NCBI GenBank assembly: GCA_024280895.1
Contig: JAJRPI010000071.1
Coordinates: 1 to 45,075, forward strand
From: Alphaproteobacteria bacterium
GTDB lineage: Bacteria > Pseudomonadota > Alphaproteobacteria > Rhizobiales > JAKIUO01
Reading direction: 5' to 3'
DNA length: 45,075 bases
Position numbers and translations under genes: made by a program. A model generated the notes under the pieces. It saw nothing but the letters and a program-made list of their open reading frames with translations, searched no databases and was not told the DNA's origin. Below, in pieces: positions 8,747-18,001 of the stretch (position 1 is the first letter of the stretch; every line of letters starts with the position of its first letter).

Positions 8747-10108
8747 ATGGACGAGAATACGCCGAATTTGGACCTGCCCTATATTCACGCTGCGCAGGCA
8801 CAAAAACACGTCACCCATAATGAGGCTATCCGCACGCTTGATGCGATTATTCAGCTTTCAGTCCTCGACCGCGACCTAGCAACCCCTCCGATCTCCCCTT
8901 TAAATGGCCAACGCTATATCATTGCCGCCGGTGCCACAGGTGACTGGACAGGCAAAGAGGGACAAATTGCTGCATGGCAGGACAATAGCTGGATGATACA
9001 TGCCCCGGTCGAGGGCTGGATATGCTGGATTGGCGACGAATACCAGCTCGCCGCCTTTGACGGTACCAGTTGGAGCGACGTTTCAAGCGCAGGCCCATCT
9101 GTCAATCCAACGCCCCTGATTGGCATCAATACAACCGCAAGCGAACCCGACAAACTATCGGTCGAATCCGACGCCATCTTGTTTTCTCATGATGACGTGA
9201 CGCCTGGCAATGGTTCGGTTCAGCATAAGCTGAACAAGGCAGCCGTCGATAAAACGGCATCAATCGTCTTTCAGGACAACTGGACGGGTAAAGCCGAAAT
9301 CGGGCTAACCGGCGATGATGACCTCCATTTCAAGGTCAGTCCGGATGGCACAAGCTGGCACGACTCCATCATTGTTGACAAAACCAGCGGCAGCGTCGTC
9401 ATGCCCAACAGCCCCTTTGTGCAAAATATGCTGTTCAACCTTCTCCAGGATGCTGGACGATTTGCCAGTTCCCCAGAACCACAAGGGTCTCCCATCGGGG
9501 CTTTTTCCGCGCCAACCTATCTCAATTCTTACAATGGTGCGGTCTTTTCCAGCCATGCCAAATTCATATTTGACAATTCAACCCATGGGGGGGCTGCAGG
9601 TCCCCTTAATTCTGATGTCGACGAACTGGCTGTTCGCATCAAAAGCGCCCCGTGGCTTGCCCGGTTTGGACCCGAATTTTGGGTGATGAAAATTATTTGT
9701 GGTTCTGGCACATCCTCTTCCTATGTGCTCAATGGAACAACCCGCTATTATATCATGACCAATATCTCCGTCCCCTTGTGGTCGAAAAGCACGTGGGGCA
9801 TTAATGTCAAGGTGCTTTCTGGCTCCATGAGTATCAAGCATGTGCCCTCAAGCAGCGACCTTTACATCGACGGGTTCAAACAGACCGGCAGTAGCAGCCT
9901 TCAGAACAGCGATGGATGGAAACAGATCGTTTACGTAGGGACTGCCGATCAAAAGGATAGTTATGGCTACAATAACGGGCTTTTCGCGTTTCATGCCGAA
10001 CCGTCATCCACGATCTTGACCGCCCTGCCCTTCATATATCCTGGACAGACCATCCCCCGGGAGAACGATCTGTTTGACCGTGTCCCAAGCCTCACGGTCT
10101 GGCGATAA
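8747..10108 (+). CDS. DUF2793-domain protein
   Basis: The start is placed at 8747, where AAAAGGA lies upstream and the product begins MDENTPNLDLPYIHAAQAQK, which fits how DUF2793 proteins usually begin. A longer open frame from 8600 adds 49 unlikely residues. The DUF2793 part spans about residues 1-120 (KHVTHNEAIRTLDAII, then GQRYIIAAGATGDWTGKEG). The remaining ~330 residues are Ser/Gly/Trp-rich and look beta-rich, with no recognised catalytic motif. DUF2793 is known mainly from alphaproteobacterial phage-tail and gene-transfer-agent regions. Here it lies among exopolysaccharide genes, so a surface glycan-binding role is a guess. It is divergent from the Wzz-like gene. Confidence 0.75.
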   Translation: MDENTPNLDLPYIHAAQAQKHVTHNEAIRTLDAIIQLSVLDRDLATPPISPLNGQRYIIAAGATGDWTGKEGQIAAWQDNSWMIHAPVEGWICWIGDEYQLAAFDGTSWSDVSSAGPSVNPTPLIGINTTASEPDKLSVESDAILFSHDDVTPGNGSVQHKLNKAAVDKTASIVFQDNWTGKAEIGLTGDDDLHFKVSPDGTSWHDSIIVDKTSGSVVMPNSPFVQNMLFNLLQDAGRFASSPEPQGSPIGAFSAPTYLNSYNGAVFSSHAKFIFDNSTHGGAAGPLNSDVDELAVRIKSAPWLARFGPEFWVMKIICGSGTSSSYVLNGTTRYYIMTNISVPLWSKSTWGINVKVLSGSMSIKHVPSSSDLYIDGFKQTGSSSLQNSDGWKQIVYVGTADQKDSYGYNNGLFAFHAEPSSTILTALPFIYPGQTIPRENDLFDRVPSLTVWR

Positions 10109-10125
10109 TCCATACCCCGAAACAG

Positions 10126-10899
10126 ATGATTTTTATTGATAAAAAAGCGCAGGAAGCTATACCTGATATAAATTTCATCGAATGGGCTATTGCTTTGAGT
10201 GAAGAAAAAAAAGAATCGACATTAATCCGTGAGCGCTATGCACGGCGCAAATCCAGGCAGGCAGGCAATATGTGGTCTCCCTTGCGCCCCTACAGCATGC
10301 TGGTGCGTCAAGAGCGCGAGCGGGCCCTCGTCAGACTTCTCAATCGCCACCTCAATGGTCGCCAACCCGCCGATTTGAAAGCAATCGAGATTGGCTGTGG
10401 AGAAGGAGCAAATCTGCAACAGCTGATTACTCTTGGCTTTTCCCCTGACAAGCTGATCGGCAATGAACTGCTTGACTATCATATCGACGTTGCCAGAAAA
10501 CGGCTACCAGCCAGTGTCAATCTTGAGACCGGTGATGCTTTGGAACTGGACATCGCGGCGGGTAGCCTTGATGTCGTTTATCAGTCTGTTGTTTTCTCCT
10601 CCATTCTTGATGATGATTTTCAAGAAGCACTAGCGAAAAAAATGTGGGCGTGGCTCAAGCCGGGCGGCGCTCTCTTATGGTATGATTTCATCTATAACAA
10701 TCCACGAAACCCCGATGTTCGGGGGATCTCAATAAAGCGCGTCAAAGAGCTGTTTCCACAGGGGCGTTTTCATATGCAACGGGTGACGCTGGCCCCTCCC
10801 ATTGGACGGCGGGTCACGCAGTGGCATCAAGGCCTCTATCCGGCACTGAACCTGTTTCCCTTCTTGCGAACACATATAATCTGCTGGATTGAAAAATAA
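10126..10899 (+). CDS. Class I SAM-dependent methyltransferase
   Basis: 257 residues. Motif I of Rossmann-type methyltransferases is at about residues 84-92 (AIEIGCGEG). The acidic end of the second strand follows (IGNELLDYHID), then GDALELDIAAGSLDVVYQSVVF (motif II/III region) and LKPGGALLWYDF (post-motif strand). Its position 17 bases after the DUF2793 gene and before a polymerase-like gene suggests it methylates a sugar or lipid-linked glycan of the exopolysaccharide. The substrate cannot be read from sequence. The start has no strong ribosome site. Confidence 0.8.
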   Translation: MIFIDKKAQEAIPDINFIEWAIALSEEKKESTLIRERYARRKSRQAGNMWSPLRPYSMLVRQERERALVRLLNRHLNGRQPADLKAIEIGCGEGANLQQLITLGFSPDKLIGNELLDYHIDVARKRLPASVNLETGDALELDIAAGSLDVVYQSVVFSSILDDDFQEALAKKMWAWLKPGGALLWYDFIYNNPRNPDVRGISIKRVKELFPQGRFHMQRVTLAPPIGRRVTQWHQGLYPALNLFPFLRTHIICWIEK

Positions 10900-10969
10900 G
10901 CGTATCTGCCGCTTTGGTGGCGGCTTTGCATATATCGTCCATTCATTCGGAGAATAGCAACCAACATAA

Positions 10970-12295
10970 ATGACCAGCCGCTCCGACATATCCAAAAAAC
11001 ATGCCGCTGATCATCTGAGGCATTTGCGAAAACTTATCGATATTTATGTTTTCGTGATGATTTTCGGTGCCTATCCCTTATCGATGCTGCTGATCGGCAA
11101 TGGGCAATTGGTGATTGCATCCCTTATCCCGGCGCTGTTCTTACTGCCGCTCATTGGCGTCGTTACCAATGTGCGGGTGCAGATTTCAGCCATTGACGGA
11201 TTGCTGATGCTGTTTCTATGCTATCTGATCTTCAATGCACTGGCCATTTCGCAAAATGAGCAAAGTGTCAAACTGGTTGTTAAATTCGCTGTTTTCTATC
11301 TGGCCTCCTACAGCCTCGCGCGCATTCTGCTTGAGCAAGGCGCAAATCTGCAATGGCGTCTGTTTTTCGCAATTGCTGCCATTTTCTTTATCTTCTTCCA
11401 TGTTTTCATACAATATGGTTCCATACGTATTGCCTATGTCGATAATGATGTCGCTTTTGGTGCGATCTCCAACTGGATGCCGGCCCTGCTGCTCCCGATC
11501 GCCCCGCTGGTTTTTTTCCCTCAGACCACTCCAGAACAACCTAAGTGGCTGAATGGGGCCAATATGATGATGTTCATCGCCATCATTTTGCTTTCCCAGA
11601 GCCGGTTTGGCTATCTGTTACTACTGCTCATCCTTTTGTGGCAATTTGCAAGTCTTGAACTCGGTAAAAAAGTCTTCTTTGTGCTCGCCGGTCTGACGGC
11701 CCTGCTCATCATGACAAGTCTATTTCAGTTCGATTTGATGCAACTGGCCGAACCGGTTATAAAACGCTCTGCAAAACTTGCTCCAATCCTTCTTGAATGG
11801 TTTGATATTGAACTGCAAAACACCCTCGTTGAAGCAGAAAGCACCCGTTCCATCATGCTCTCCAAAGCCCTTGAAGTCTGGAAAGAAAACCCCGTTTTCG
11901 GGATCGGCTTTAACGGCATGGCAGATATTCCTCTTGATGAATCAAACCATGCCCACGCTGCCACAGGCATCATTTCGCATAATCTCTATCTCGCCACGGG
12001 ACTGGGAGAACTGGGACTGGTGGGGTTTGCGCTCCTCATGAGTATTGTCCTTCTGGCGCTCATCATTCCCTTGCGCCGGCGAAAGGGTATTGCCGCCGTC
12101 GAACTCATTGAACGACGTCGGATCATTGTCTTCTGGTTCGGGCTTGTTATTGCTCTCTTGCATGGCTATTTGCGACCACAACTCGACAATCCCGTTTTTT
12201 TTACTTTTCTGGTCATGGCAGGCTGGGGCTTTGGAACCAATTCGTATATAGATAACCAGAATCGCGGTGTCTTGAATGAACACCCCCACCCATAA
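10970..12295 (+). CDS. Second Wzy/O-antigen-ligase-like membrane protein
   Basis: 441 residues with about 11-12 hydrophobic segments. Near residues 290-350 it carries the ligase/polymerase signature: STRSIMLSKALEVWKENPVFGIGF, then SHNLYLATGLGELGLVGFALL. The basic N-terminus (about 22 residues) is cytoplasmic. It is only distantly similar to the product at 5582-6973, so the locus carries two such enzymes; one may act as Wzy polymerase and the other as a ligase or a second polymerase. It is followed 18 bases later by an FkbM methyltransferase. Confidence 0.8.
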   Translation: MTSRSDISKKHAADHLRHLRKLIDIYVFVMIFGAYPLSMLLIGNGQLVIASLIPALFLLPLIGVVTNVRVQISAIDGLLMLFLCYLIFNALAISQNEQSVKLVVKFAVFYLASYSLARILLEQGANLQWRLFFAIAAIFFIFFHVFIQYGSIRIAYVDNDVAFGAISNWMPALLLPIAPLVFFPQTTPEQPKWLNGANMMMFIAIILLSQSRFGYLLLLLILLWQFASLELGKKVFFVLAGLTALLIMTSLFQFDLMQLAEPVIKRSAKLAPILLEWFDIELQNTLVEAESTRSIMLSKALEVWKENPVFGIGFNGMADIPLDESNHAHAATGIISHNLYLATGLGELGLVGFALLMSIVLLALIIPLRRRKGIAAVELIERRRIIVFWFGLVIALLHGYLRPQLDNPVFFTFLVMAGWGFGTNSYIDNQNRGVLNEHPHP

Positions 12296-12313
12296 TCGGT
12301 ATGAAAGCTTCCC

Positions 12314-13255
12314 ATGAAAAATAATCAGGTTCATCAATATGAGGTGGAGAGCAGCCACAGGTTCCAACTGAGTTTAATCCCCAAAATCGCTGCCATGACC
12401 CAAGGGCTGTTCGGCAAGGGATATGGTTTTGCCATGCGGCGTCTCAAACCGCTTTACAAGGATAAGCTGGCATATGCAAAATTCTCAGATAATAGCCGTT
12501 TTTTCTTCCGGCTTGGGGATGATTACTGGAACAGGATGGCTCTGCCCGACTATGAATATGAACCTGAGCTCGCCGGCTTGTTAAGCCTCCTCAAAGAACA
12601 GAACTTTGTGTTTTTCGATGCCGGTGCAAATCTTGGATACTGGTCGGTCTTGATGTCCTCGGAACCGTTTGGCAAACAACGCGTGATCGCCATTGAGGCC
12701 TCAAAAGAAACCTTTGAGCTGTTGCAGCTCAACTGCGAGAAAAACGACAACCGCTTTGAAATTCATCATCGGGCAATCTTTTCCAAAGACGGTGAAGTCG
12801 TTTCCTTTTCTACCGGTGCCCATGCTGCGCGCCACATTAGCAGCCCCGACTCTGGCGATAGTGAGAGCGTCACATCGGTCACTCTGGATAGTCTTGCACG
12901 CACATCAGGCATAGACGAGAATGCCAGAATTGTCATTAAACTGGATGTTGAAGGCGCTGAAATTCCCGCAATGAATGGTGCTCGCGAGCTGCTGGACAGG
13001 GATTGCCTGCTGATTTTCGAGGATCACGGTAAGGATACCACCCACGAAACAACAAAATATGTCATGGAAAATCTCAAAATGCCGATCTTCTACGTCCATC
13101 CAGGCAAGGACAAAATTGAGATCACAGAAGTGACCACCCTGTCTTTGCTTGATGACATTAAAATCGTGCCCGGAATTGGATATAATTTTTTTGCCGCCCG
13201 GACTGGTTCCCTATTTCATGACCTTATGAGCGATCTCGCCAAATCATCCGCCTGA
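12314..13255 (+). CDS. FkbM-family methyltransferase
   Basis: 313 residues. FkbM-type SAM-binding motifs are seen: VFFDAGANLGYWSVLMS (about 97-113), VIAIEASKETFELLQLN (about 125-141), and later VTLDSLA and VIKLDVEGAEIPAMNGA (about 215-232), which is diagnostic for the family. FkbM proteins O-methylate sugars or polyketide-linked groups, and many sit in polysaccharide loci. Its 3' end overlaps the convergent flippase gene by 12 bases. Confidence 0.87.
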   Translation: MKNNQVHQYEVESSHRFQLSLIPKIAAMTQGLFGKGYGFAMRRLKPLYKDKLAYAKFSDNSRFFFRLGDDYWNRMALPDYEYEPELAGLLSLLKEQNFVFFDAGANLGYWSVLMSSEPFGKQRVIAIEASKETFELLQLNCEKNDNRFEIHHRAIFSKDGEVVSFSTGAHAARHISSPDSGDSESVTSVTLDSLARTSGIDENARIVIKLDVEGAEIPAMNGARELLDRDCLLIFEDHGKDTTHETTKYVMENLKMPIFYVHPGKDKIEITEVTTLSLLDDIKIVPGIGYNFFAARTGSLFHDLMSDLAKSSA

Positions 13256-14617
13256 CGCACCGGCTTTCAGACGAGTGGACAAAGCGCTGAGGAGCACAAA
13301 GGCGTCCACCCGCAAATGCAATATGCGCTGCGCCTGACGCCATAGCCAGGCATACTGGATGATCTGCACGACCCCGATACCGATAATTGCCACTGTGATA
13401 TTTCCCATATGCCAGGCGAACAAAAACACCGCCACAGATGCCGCCAGATCGAAAATATAAGACAATAGAACATCATTCTGACCCCCGCGTACCAACAGGG
13501 CATAAACCGGAAAGCCGACCAGACAGCGTATGAGCAACAAAACCAGCATGATCAGTAGATAGGGGTGAGCCAGCTCATAGCTTTGCCCAAACATCCCAAC
13601 AAGCGGCGCACTGCCAAAAACCAGCAATCCCGCCACCCCCACCAGACACAGGGCAGCGGTCACCAACGACACGGCCCCATGCAGATTGTTCAGCATGGGG
13701 CGTTCATCTGGTTGATCGTGCCGCGCCGCATAGGGGCCAAGAATGGCTCCGAAAGACTGAGCCGCCATATTGATTATATTGGCAATGCGGCGGGCTAGCC
13801 CCACCAGTCCTGTCAGTTCCACACCAAAAAACAGGCGTATGAGGATCGGTTCCATGGAATGGCGCGCCTGAGCCAGAAGATAGGATCCCATGGCACTGGC
13901 TCCAAGCGCAAGAATGCTCCGAGAGGTTATGTCTTGTGACGGTCCTGGAAGCTCATCAGATATCTGACTGGCTTGTTTTGCGGCAAGCCACACATGCAGA
14001 TAGGCCCCGACACAAATCACAAACCCGAAAAGTCCAGCGATAATCTGCAACAGGGACATGAGCTGCAAATCAGGCTTTTGAACTAGAATGGCCACAAAGA
14101 TCAAACAAAGAAACAGGATATTACGCGGTCCGCCACCCAAGAAGGCCGCCATCATGACTTTATCAAGCGCCAGCAGTGTTTGCGATACAACCAGTTCAGA
14201 GGCGCTGGCCATGGCCATCGAAACCACCAGCAATATAACAAGATGGTATGGCAACTGAAAGCCAAGTCCTTGCGCCCCCCACAAAACATGGATAGCTCCG
14301 GCAAATCCCCCCATCACGACCAGAAATAAAACGCCCAGCCGAACCAGCAATCCTCCATGCTGGCCAAGATGCAAAGCCGTCAGCGAGCTGTTACCAAGAG
14401 CCCCTGAGGCATGCTTGGTAATGGATATTGAAATTCCCCAATGCAAAAACGGCGAAAGCAGGTTGCCCACCGAAACCAGAAGCAGAAATTCTCCAAATTC
14501 ACCTGGGGTGAGAAAGGGAATGATGACCAACTGGGCAATCGCGGCTATGGCCTGAATGCCAATCCGCTGGCTGAGCAATATGAGCGAGGAGCGAAAGAGT
14601 TTCTTGATCATGGTCAT
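13244..14617 (-). CDS. Polysaccharide flippase (Wzx/MATE-like)
   Basis: 457 residues, strongly hydrophobic, with about 12-14 membrane segments and the short basic loops of the MOP superfamily of lipid-linked oligosaccharide flippases. The N-terminus (LFRSSLILLSQRIGIQAIAAIAQLVIIPFLTPGEFGEF) is typical of Wzx proteins, which begin with a basic stretch and then a ...QLVIIPFLTPxEFG pattern. It would move undecaprenyl-linked repeat units across the inner membrane for the Wzy enzymes encoded nearby. Transcribed alone, away from 14896. Confidence 0.8.
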   Translation of the reverse strand: MTMIKKLFRSSLILLSQRIGIQAIAAIAQLVIIPFLTPGEFGEFLLLVSVGNLLSPFLHWGISISITKHASGALGNSSLTALHLGQHGGLLVRLGVLFLVVMGGFAGAIHVLWGAQGLGFQLPYHLVILLVVSMAMASASELVVSQTLLALDKVMMAAFLGGGPRNILFLCLIFVAILVQKPDLQLMSLLQIIAGLFGFVICVGAYLHVWLAAKQASQISDELPGPSQDITSRSILALGASAMGSYLLAQARHSMEPILIRLFFGVELTGLVGLARRIANIINMAAQSFGAILGPYAARHDQPDERPMLNNLHGAVSLVTAALCLVGVAGLLVFGSAPLVGMFGQSYELAHPYLLIMLVLLLIRCLVGFPVYALLVRGGQNDVLLSYIFDLAASVAVFLFAWHMGNITVAIIGIGVVQIIQYAWLWRQAQRILHLRVDAFVLLSALSTRLKAGASGG

Positions 14618-14895
14618 TTTGTTTTCTGGCAGTCTTTCGCTTCAAAGCAGTCATTGGCCTCGAGAATGCCGTTTTCGCACTCTACGTCCTTTGTTTGCCG
14701 GAATATACCGGCAACAAGGCTTAAACATAAAGAGCCGTGCTCTGACAATGGTTATTGGCCTTTGAATAGCGCCCCATCAGACACACTATCAACTTGACGT
14801 ATAATGTATTTGACTTTTAACATGCAGACGCAATAGCTTTCGTTTGGCATCCATTAAGCCAAGCGTCATTTACGAGAGACAGGGGGAAATAACGT

Positions 14896-15477
14896 ATGAG
14901 GATGATTCTTGTTTTTTCTCTATTTGTCGGTGTGGGCATTTCATCCTTTTTCGTGACCATGTGGTTCCTCCCCAAAGAGCCGACGACCCAGCAACAAAGC
15001 TGGAACGAGCTCATTTGGGGCATATCGGCAAATGCCAAAAATGTCAAAACTGGCCGGGGTGTTACAAGCACTGCAGTTGAAGACGGCGTCAGACTGTCGG
15101 ATGACACACCCAAAACAGGGGCAGGTCTATGGCAGAACTCCTCCTATTTCATTTTAAGCAAAAAAATAAAAGAACAGGTGGACGGCAAAAGCACCATTGT
15201 CGAACTCGATATCTCGTGTGAAAATCCCCAGCCAGGACAACAATTGGGAATAGCCTATTATGCTTTTCCACAAGGGGGCAATAGTGGCTGGAAGAAGCTG
15301 CCTCTAACCAAAGGTCGTTCTACCTACCGGCTTCAATATACCGTCCCCCTGCCCTCGGCTAAGATCAAAGCCAAGGACTGGCATTATGTCATGTTCCGCG
15401 GTAGCATGGAAAAAAGTGGTGCACCTATTATCGTTCATCGGATCAAGGTATTGGTGGATACCCTTCAACAGAGTTAG
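14896..15477 (+). CDS. Membrane-anchored protein of unknown function
   Basis: 193 residues, with GGGGGA upstream of the ATG. An N-terminal hydrophobic segment (about residues 3-25) is a membrane anchor or uncleaved signal. The rest is predicted to face the periplasm. It is Gly/Ser/Trp-containing and looks like a beta-sandwich (LSDDTPKTGAGLWQNSSYF, VELDISCENPQPGQQLGIAYY), in the style of a carbohydrate-binding module. No family was recognised. It directly precedes the MBOAT/SGNH remnant and probably belonged to the same acyl-modification module. Confidence 0.65.
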   Translation: MRMILVFSLFVGVGISSFFVTMWFLPKEPTTQQQSWNELIWGISANAKNVKTGRGVTSTAVEDGVRLSDDTPKTGAGLWQNSSYFILSKKIKEQVDGKSTIVELDISCENPQPGQQLGIAYYAFPQGGNSGWKKLPLTKGRSTYRLQYTVPLPSAKIKAKDWHYVMFRGSMEKSGAPIIVHRIKVLVDTLQQS

Positions 15478-15524
15478 GATCGAGCGGCAATGAGCTCATT
15501 GAACAGTCAACAAGAAGAAATTGA

Positions 15525-16813
15525 ATGTTATTCAGCTCTGTAGAGTTCCTGCTTTATTTCCTCCCGCTTACCATTCTCGCCATTTCCTTGCTACGCTGGG
15601 CACCTGCTCGAATTCGCGTCATCGTAATTCTACTGACATCACTGTTTTTACAGCCGCCGCGAAAGCCGAGCCCCTGTCGCGCGTAGATAGCAAAAACAGC
15701 CGGGCAATTATACAAAACTATCATAAGCGAATGTCAGGTCCTCTCATTTGGTCCCGTATTCCCTGGCAGCACCGAAAAATGCACACCAAACGCTCCGTGA
15801 AAATAAAAATACCGGTTGAAAATTATGCCGTTAGCCTTGCCTGGAGAAGTCTCATTGAGACCCTGGAGCGGCTCAAAGATGCGGGGACGAATATTTGCCT
15901 TATCAGAACACCCGTTACAAGAGAACATTTAAAACTGCAAGACAGGGATACCCGCTCCAGAATAGATGCCTATTTTTCGGATATCAAAAAACTGGCTGCC
16001 CGTATGGACCTACGCTTTGTCAGCTATGAAAGGCTGGGATTTGAATTCACCCTGGATTATTTCATGAATGATGATCATCTGAATGATATCGGCAACCGCA
16101 TTTTCTGGCCCCTCGCCCAGCAGGCCTGCTTTGGTGGTTTACCAACGAAAAAACCAACGGCCTTTCAGTGGCAGATAAACAATGCAGATCTCGAGCATTT
16201 CAACGCCAATAAGCAGCCCGTCAAATGGCAGGTTGAGGGCAAAGCCAAACATCTGTTACGCTCGTATAAACGAGGGCGCGATGGCTTTTTTCGCACAAAG
16301 ACGGCGTTTGGCGCCCATAGCTGGAAAATAGACGGCAAACAGGTCGGCCACTGGTCGCTGTCCAGACAGTTCAATGTAAAGGGCGCAGAGCGCGTTGAAA
16401 TAGATATTTTTGGCCGCCCCTATGACCTTCCATTACCAGAAAAACTCCCAGAAATTCCGGAAGGACAGGCTTTCTTCGCGGAAGATGATGCGTTTATTGA
16501 AGTGCTGGCTTTTGATAAAGATGGCGAGCTGATCAGCGAAAAAAGGGCCGGTCGCCCGTTTCGTTATAGCGAGACAATGTCCATGCAGGCCCTGAAGCGC
16601 GGGCTGGCGGGGTCTACCCGAGCCGGTAAATGGTACCCGCTGGTTCACCGTTTTCAAGTGCCCAAACAGGCCCGCCGCATCAAGATCCGCATTGTCGCGA
16701 CAGATGGGGATGGAAAAATCAAACCCAGGGGCTATGTCGGTGGCAACGCCGCCATCATGTTCGATGATGTGCAGTTCTGGTCAGATGGCCGTCTCGAAGA
16801 ATTCACTTCATAA
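15525..16813 (+). pseudogene. Chimeric remnant: MBOAT N-terminus joined to SGNH/AlgX-like C-terminus
   Basis: From ATG 15525 the frame encodes MLFSSVEFLLYFLPLTILAI...RIRVIVILLTSLF, the hallmark first ~42 residues of MBOAT (AlgI/DltB-type) acyltransferases. It then goes out of frame and stops at 15684-15686. In another frame, open from 15521 to 16813, the sequence from about 15650 encodes an SGNH/AlgJ-like protein that lacks the catalytic-serine block. It keeps the C-terminal block with the D-x-x-H type motif (NDDHLNDIGNRIF, about 16066-16104) and a ~200-residue beta-rich tail. The simplest reading is one deletion removing most of an MBOAT gene and the 5' part of the following SGNH gene. The frame from TTG 15521 gives 430 codons, but its first ~45 residues resemble nothing. 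The downstream half might still be translated. Confidence 0.75.
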
Positions 16814-17009
16814 GCCGGAAAAAAGTGCCGTCATGTGGATGCTCATAGTGCAAAAAACAAATGCTGGAAGATCAAACAGATAAGTTCCAGAACCAATAAG
16901 CTTGCCATTGACTCCATCAATTGTTCTTTATAGACCATCTCTAGCAATCCAGTCTCGGCTTGCCTCTTCGCCCCGATTTTTGACCAGCAATTTTTAGAAT
17001 GGAACTCCT

Positions 17010-17939
17010 ATGAAAATATTGATCACAGGCGGGTGCGGCTTTATTGGTGCCAATCTCGCATTCCAGCTCAAACAGCTGGGCGGCTATGAGCTGGTTATCA
17101 TTGATAATGAAACGCTGGGCAAACGTGAATATGTCGAGGGCAGTGGTGCGAAAGTTCATATTGGTGACATCAGGGACAAGGATCTGCTGGTCAAGCTGAT
17201 GGACGGTGTTGATGCCGTGGTGCATCTGGCCGCCGATACCCGCGTCATGGATTCCATAGAAGATCCGCAATTCAATTTCGATGTAAATGTTGTGGGCACC
17301 TTCAATATTCTGACGGCGATGAGAGAAGCAGGCGTCAAGCGCATCATCAACGCCTCAACCGGCGGGGCCATTCTTGGCGAGGTGGAGCCTCCCGTTAATG
17401 AAGACATGCTGCCCAATCCCTTGTCTCCTTATGGTGCAGCAAAGCTGTGCGCCGAGGGGTATCTGTCGGCCTTTACAGGATCATATGGTTTTAATGCCGT
17501 TTCCCTGCGCTTTTCCAATGTTTACGGCCCACGTTCCTATCACAAGGGCAGCGTTGTCGCTGAATTCTTCAAGCGCATTTTGAATGGCGAAGAGCTGATC
17601 GTCTACGGCGATGGCGAGCAGACCAGAGACTATGTCTATATCGACGATTTGTGCGACGGCATTGTTCAGGGGCTGACACGCGATGTCAGCGGCCCCTATC
17701 AGCTGGGAACTGGCCGGGGTATCTCGATCAATCAGCTGATCGACATGATGCGTGAGGTGGCGGGCGCCGATTATAAGGTTCTGACCCGCCATGAGCCCGA
17801 CCGGGCCGGTGAAATTTTGCGCTCCTATTGCGACATTTCAAAAGCGCAGAAAACTCTTGGATATGATCCCAAGATGGTTTTGGAGCAGGGATTAAGCGAA
17901 ACCTGGGACTGGTTCAAAACCACGCATTCGACAAGTTGA
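17010..17939 (+). CDS. NAD-dependent nucleotide-sugar epimerase/dehydratase
   Basis: 309 residues, a full-length extended short-chain dehydrogenase. The NAD-binding motif GGCGFIG is at residues 7-13. The VVHLAA segment is near 70. The catalytic YxxxK is seen as SPYGAAKLCAE (about 146-156), with a Ser/Thr-rich strand just before it (INASTGGAILG). The late motif VYGDGEQTRDYVYIDD is typical of UDP-sugar epimerases and GDP/UDP-sugar dehydratases of the GalE/WbpP group. It probably supplies an activated sugar to the exopolysaccharide; the exact reaction cannot be fixed. GGA sits upstream of the ATG. Confidence 0.85.
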   Translation: MKILITGGCGFIGANLAFQLKQLGGYELVIIDNETLGKREYVEGSGAKVHIGDIRDKDLLVKLMDGVDAVVHLAADTRVMDSIEDPQFNFDVNVVGTFNILTAMREAGVKRIINASTGGAILGEVEPPVNEDMLPNPLSPYGAAKLCAEGYLSAFTGSYGFNAVSLRFSNVYGPRSYHKGSVVAEFFKRILNGEELIVYGDGEQTRDYVYIDDLCDGIVQGLTRDVSGPYQLGTGRGISINQLIDMMREVAGADYKVLTRHEPDRAGEILRSYCDISKAQKTLGYDPKMVLEQGLSETWDWFKTTHSTS

Positions 17940-18001
17940 CGTGAAGCTGCTACTCCCTGAACTGTTAAATTCGCTGGAGTGGCACAGGTATCAAACAATC
18001 T

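Noticed and set aside
14794-14822. Possible promoter TTGACG with a -10 element 17 bases later
   Set aside because: The -10 candidate TTAACA is a poor match, so the call would rest on the -35 alone.
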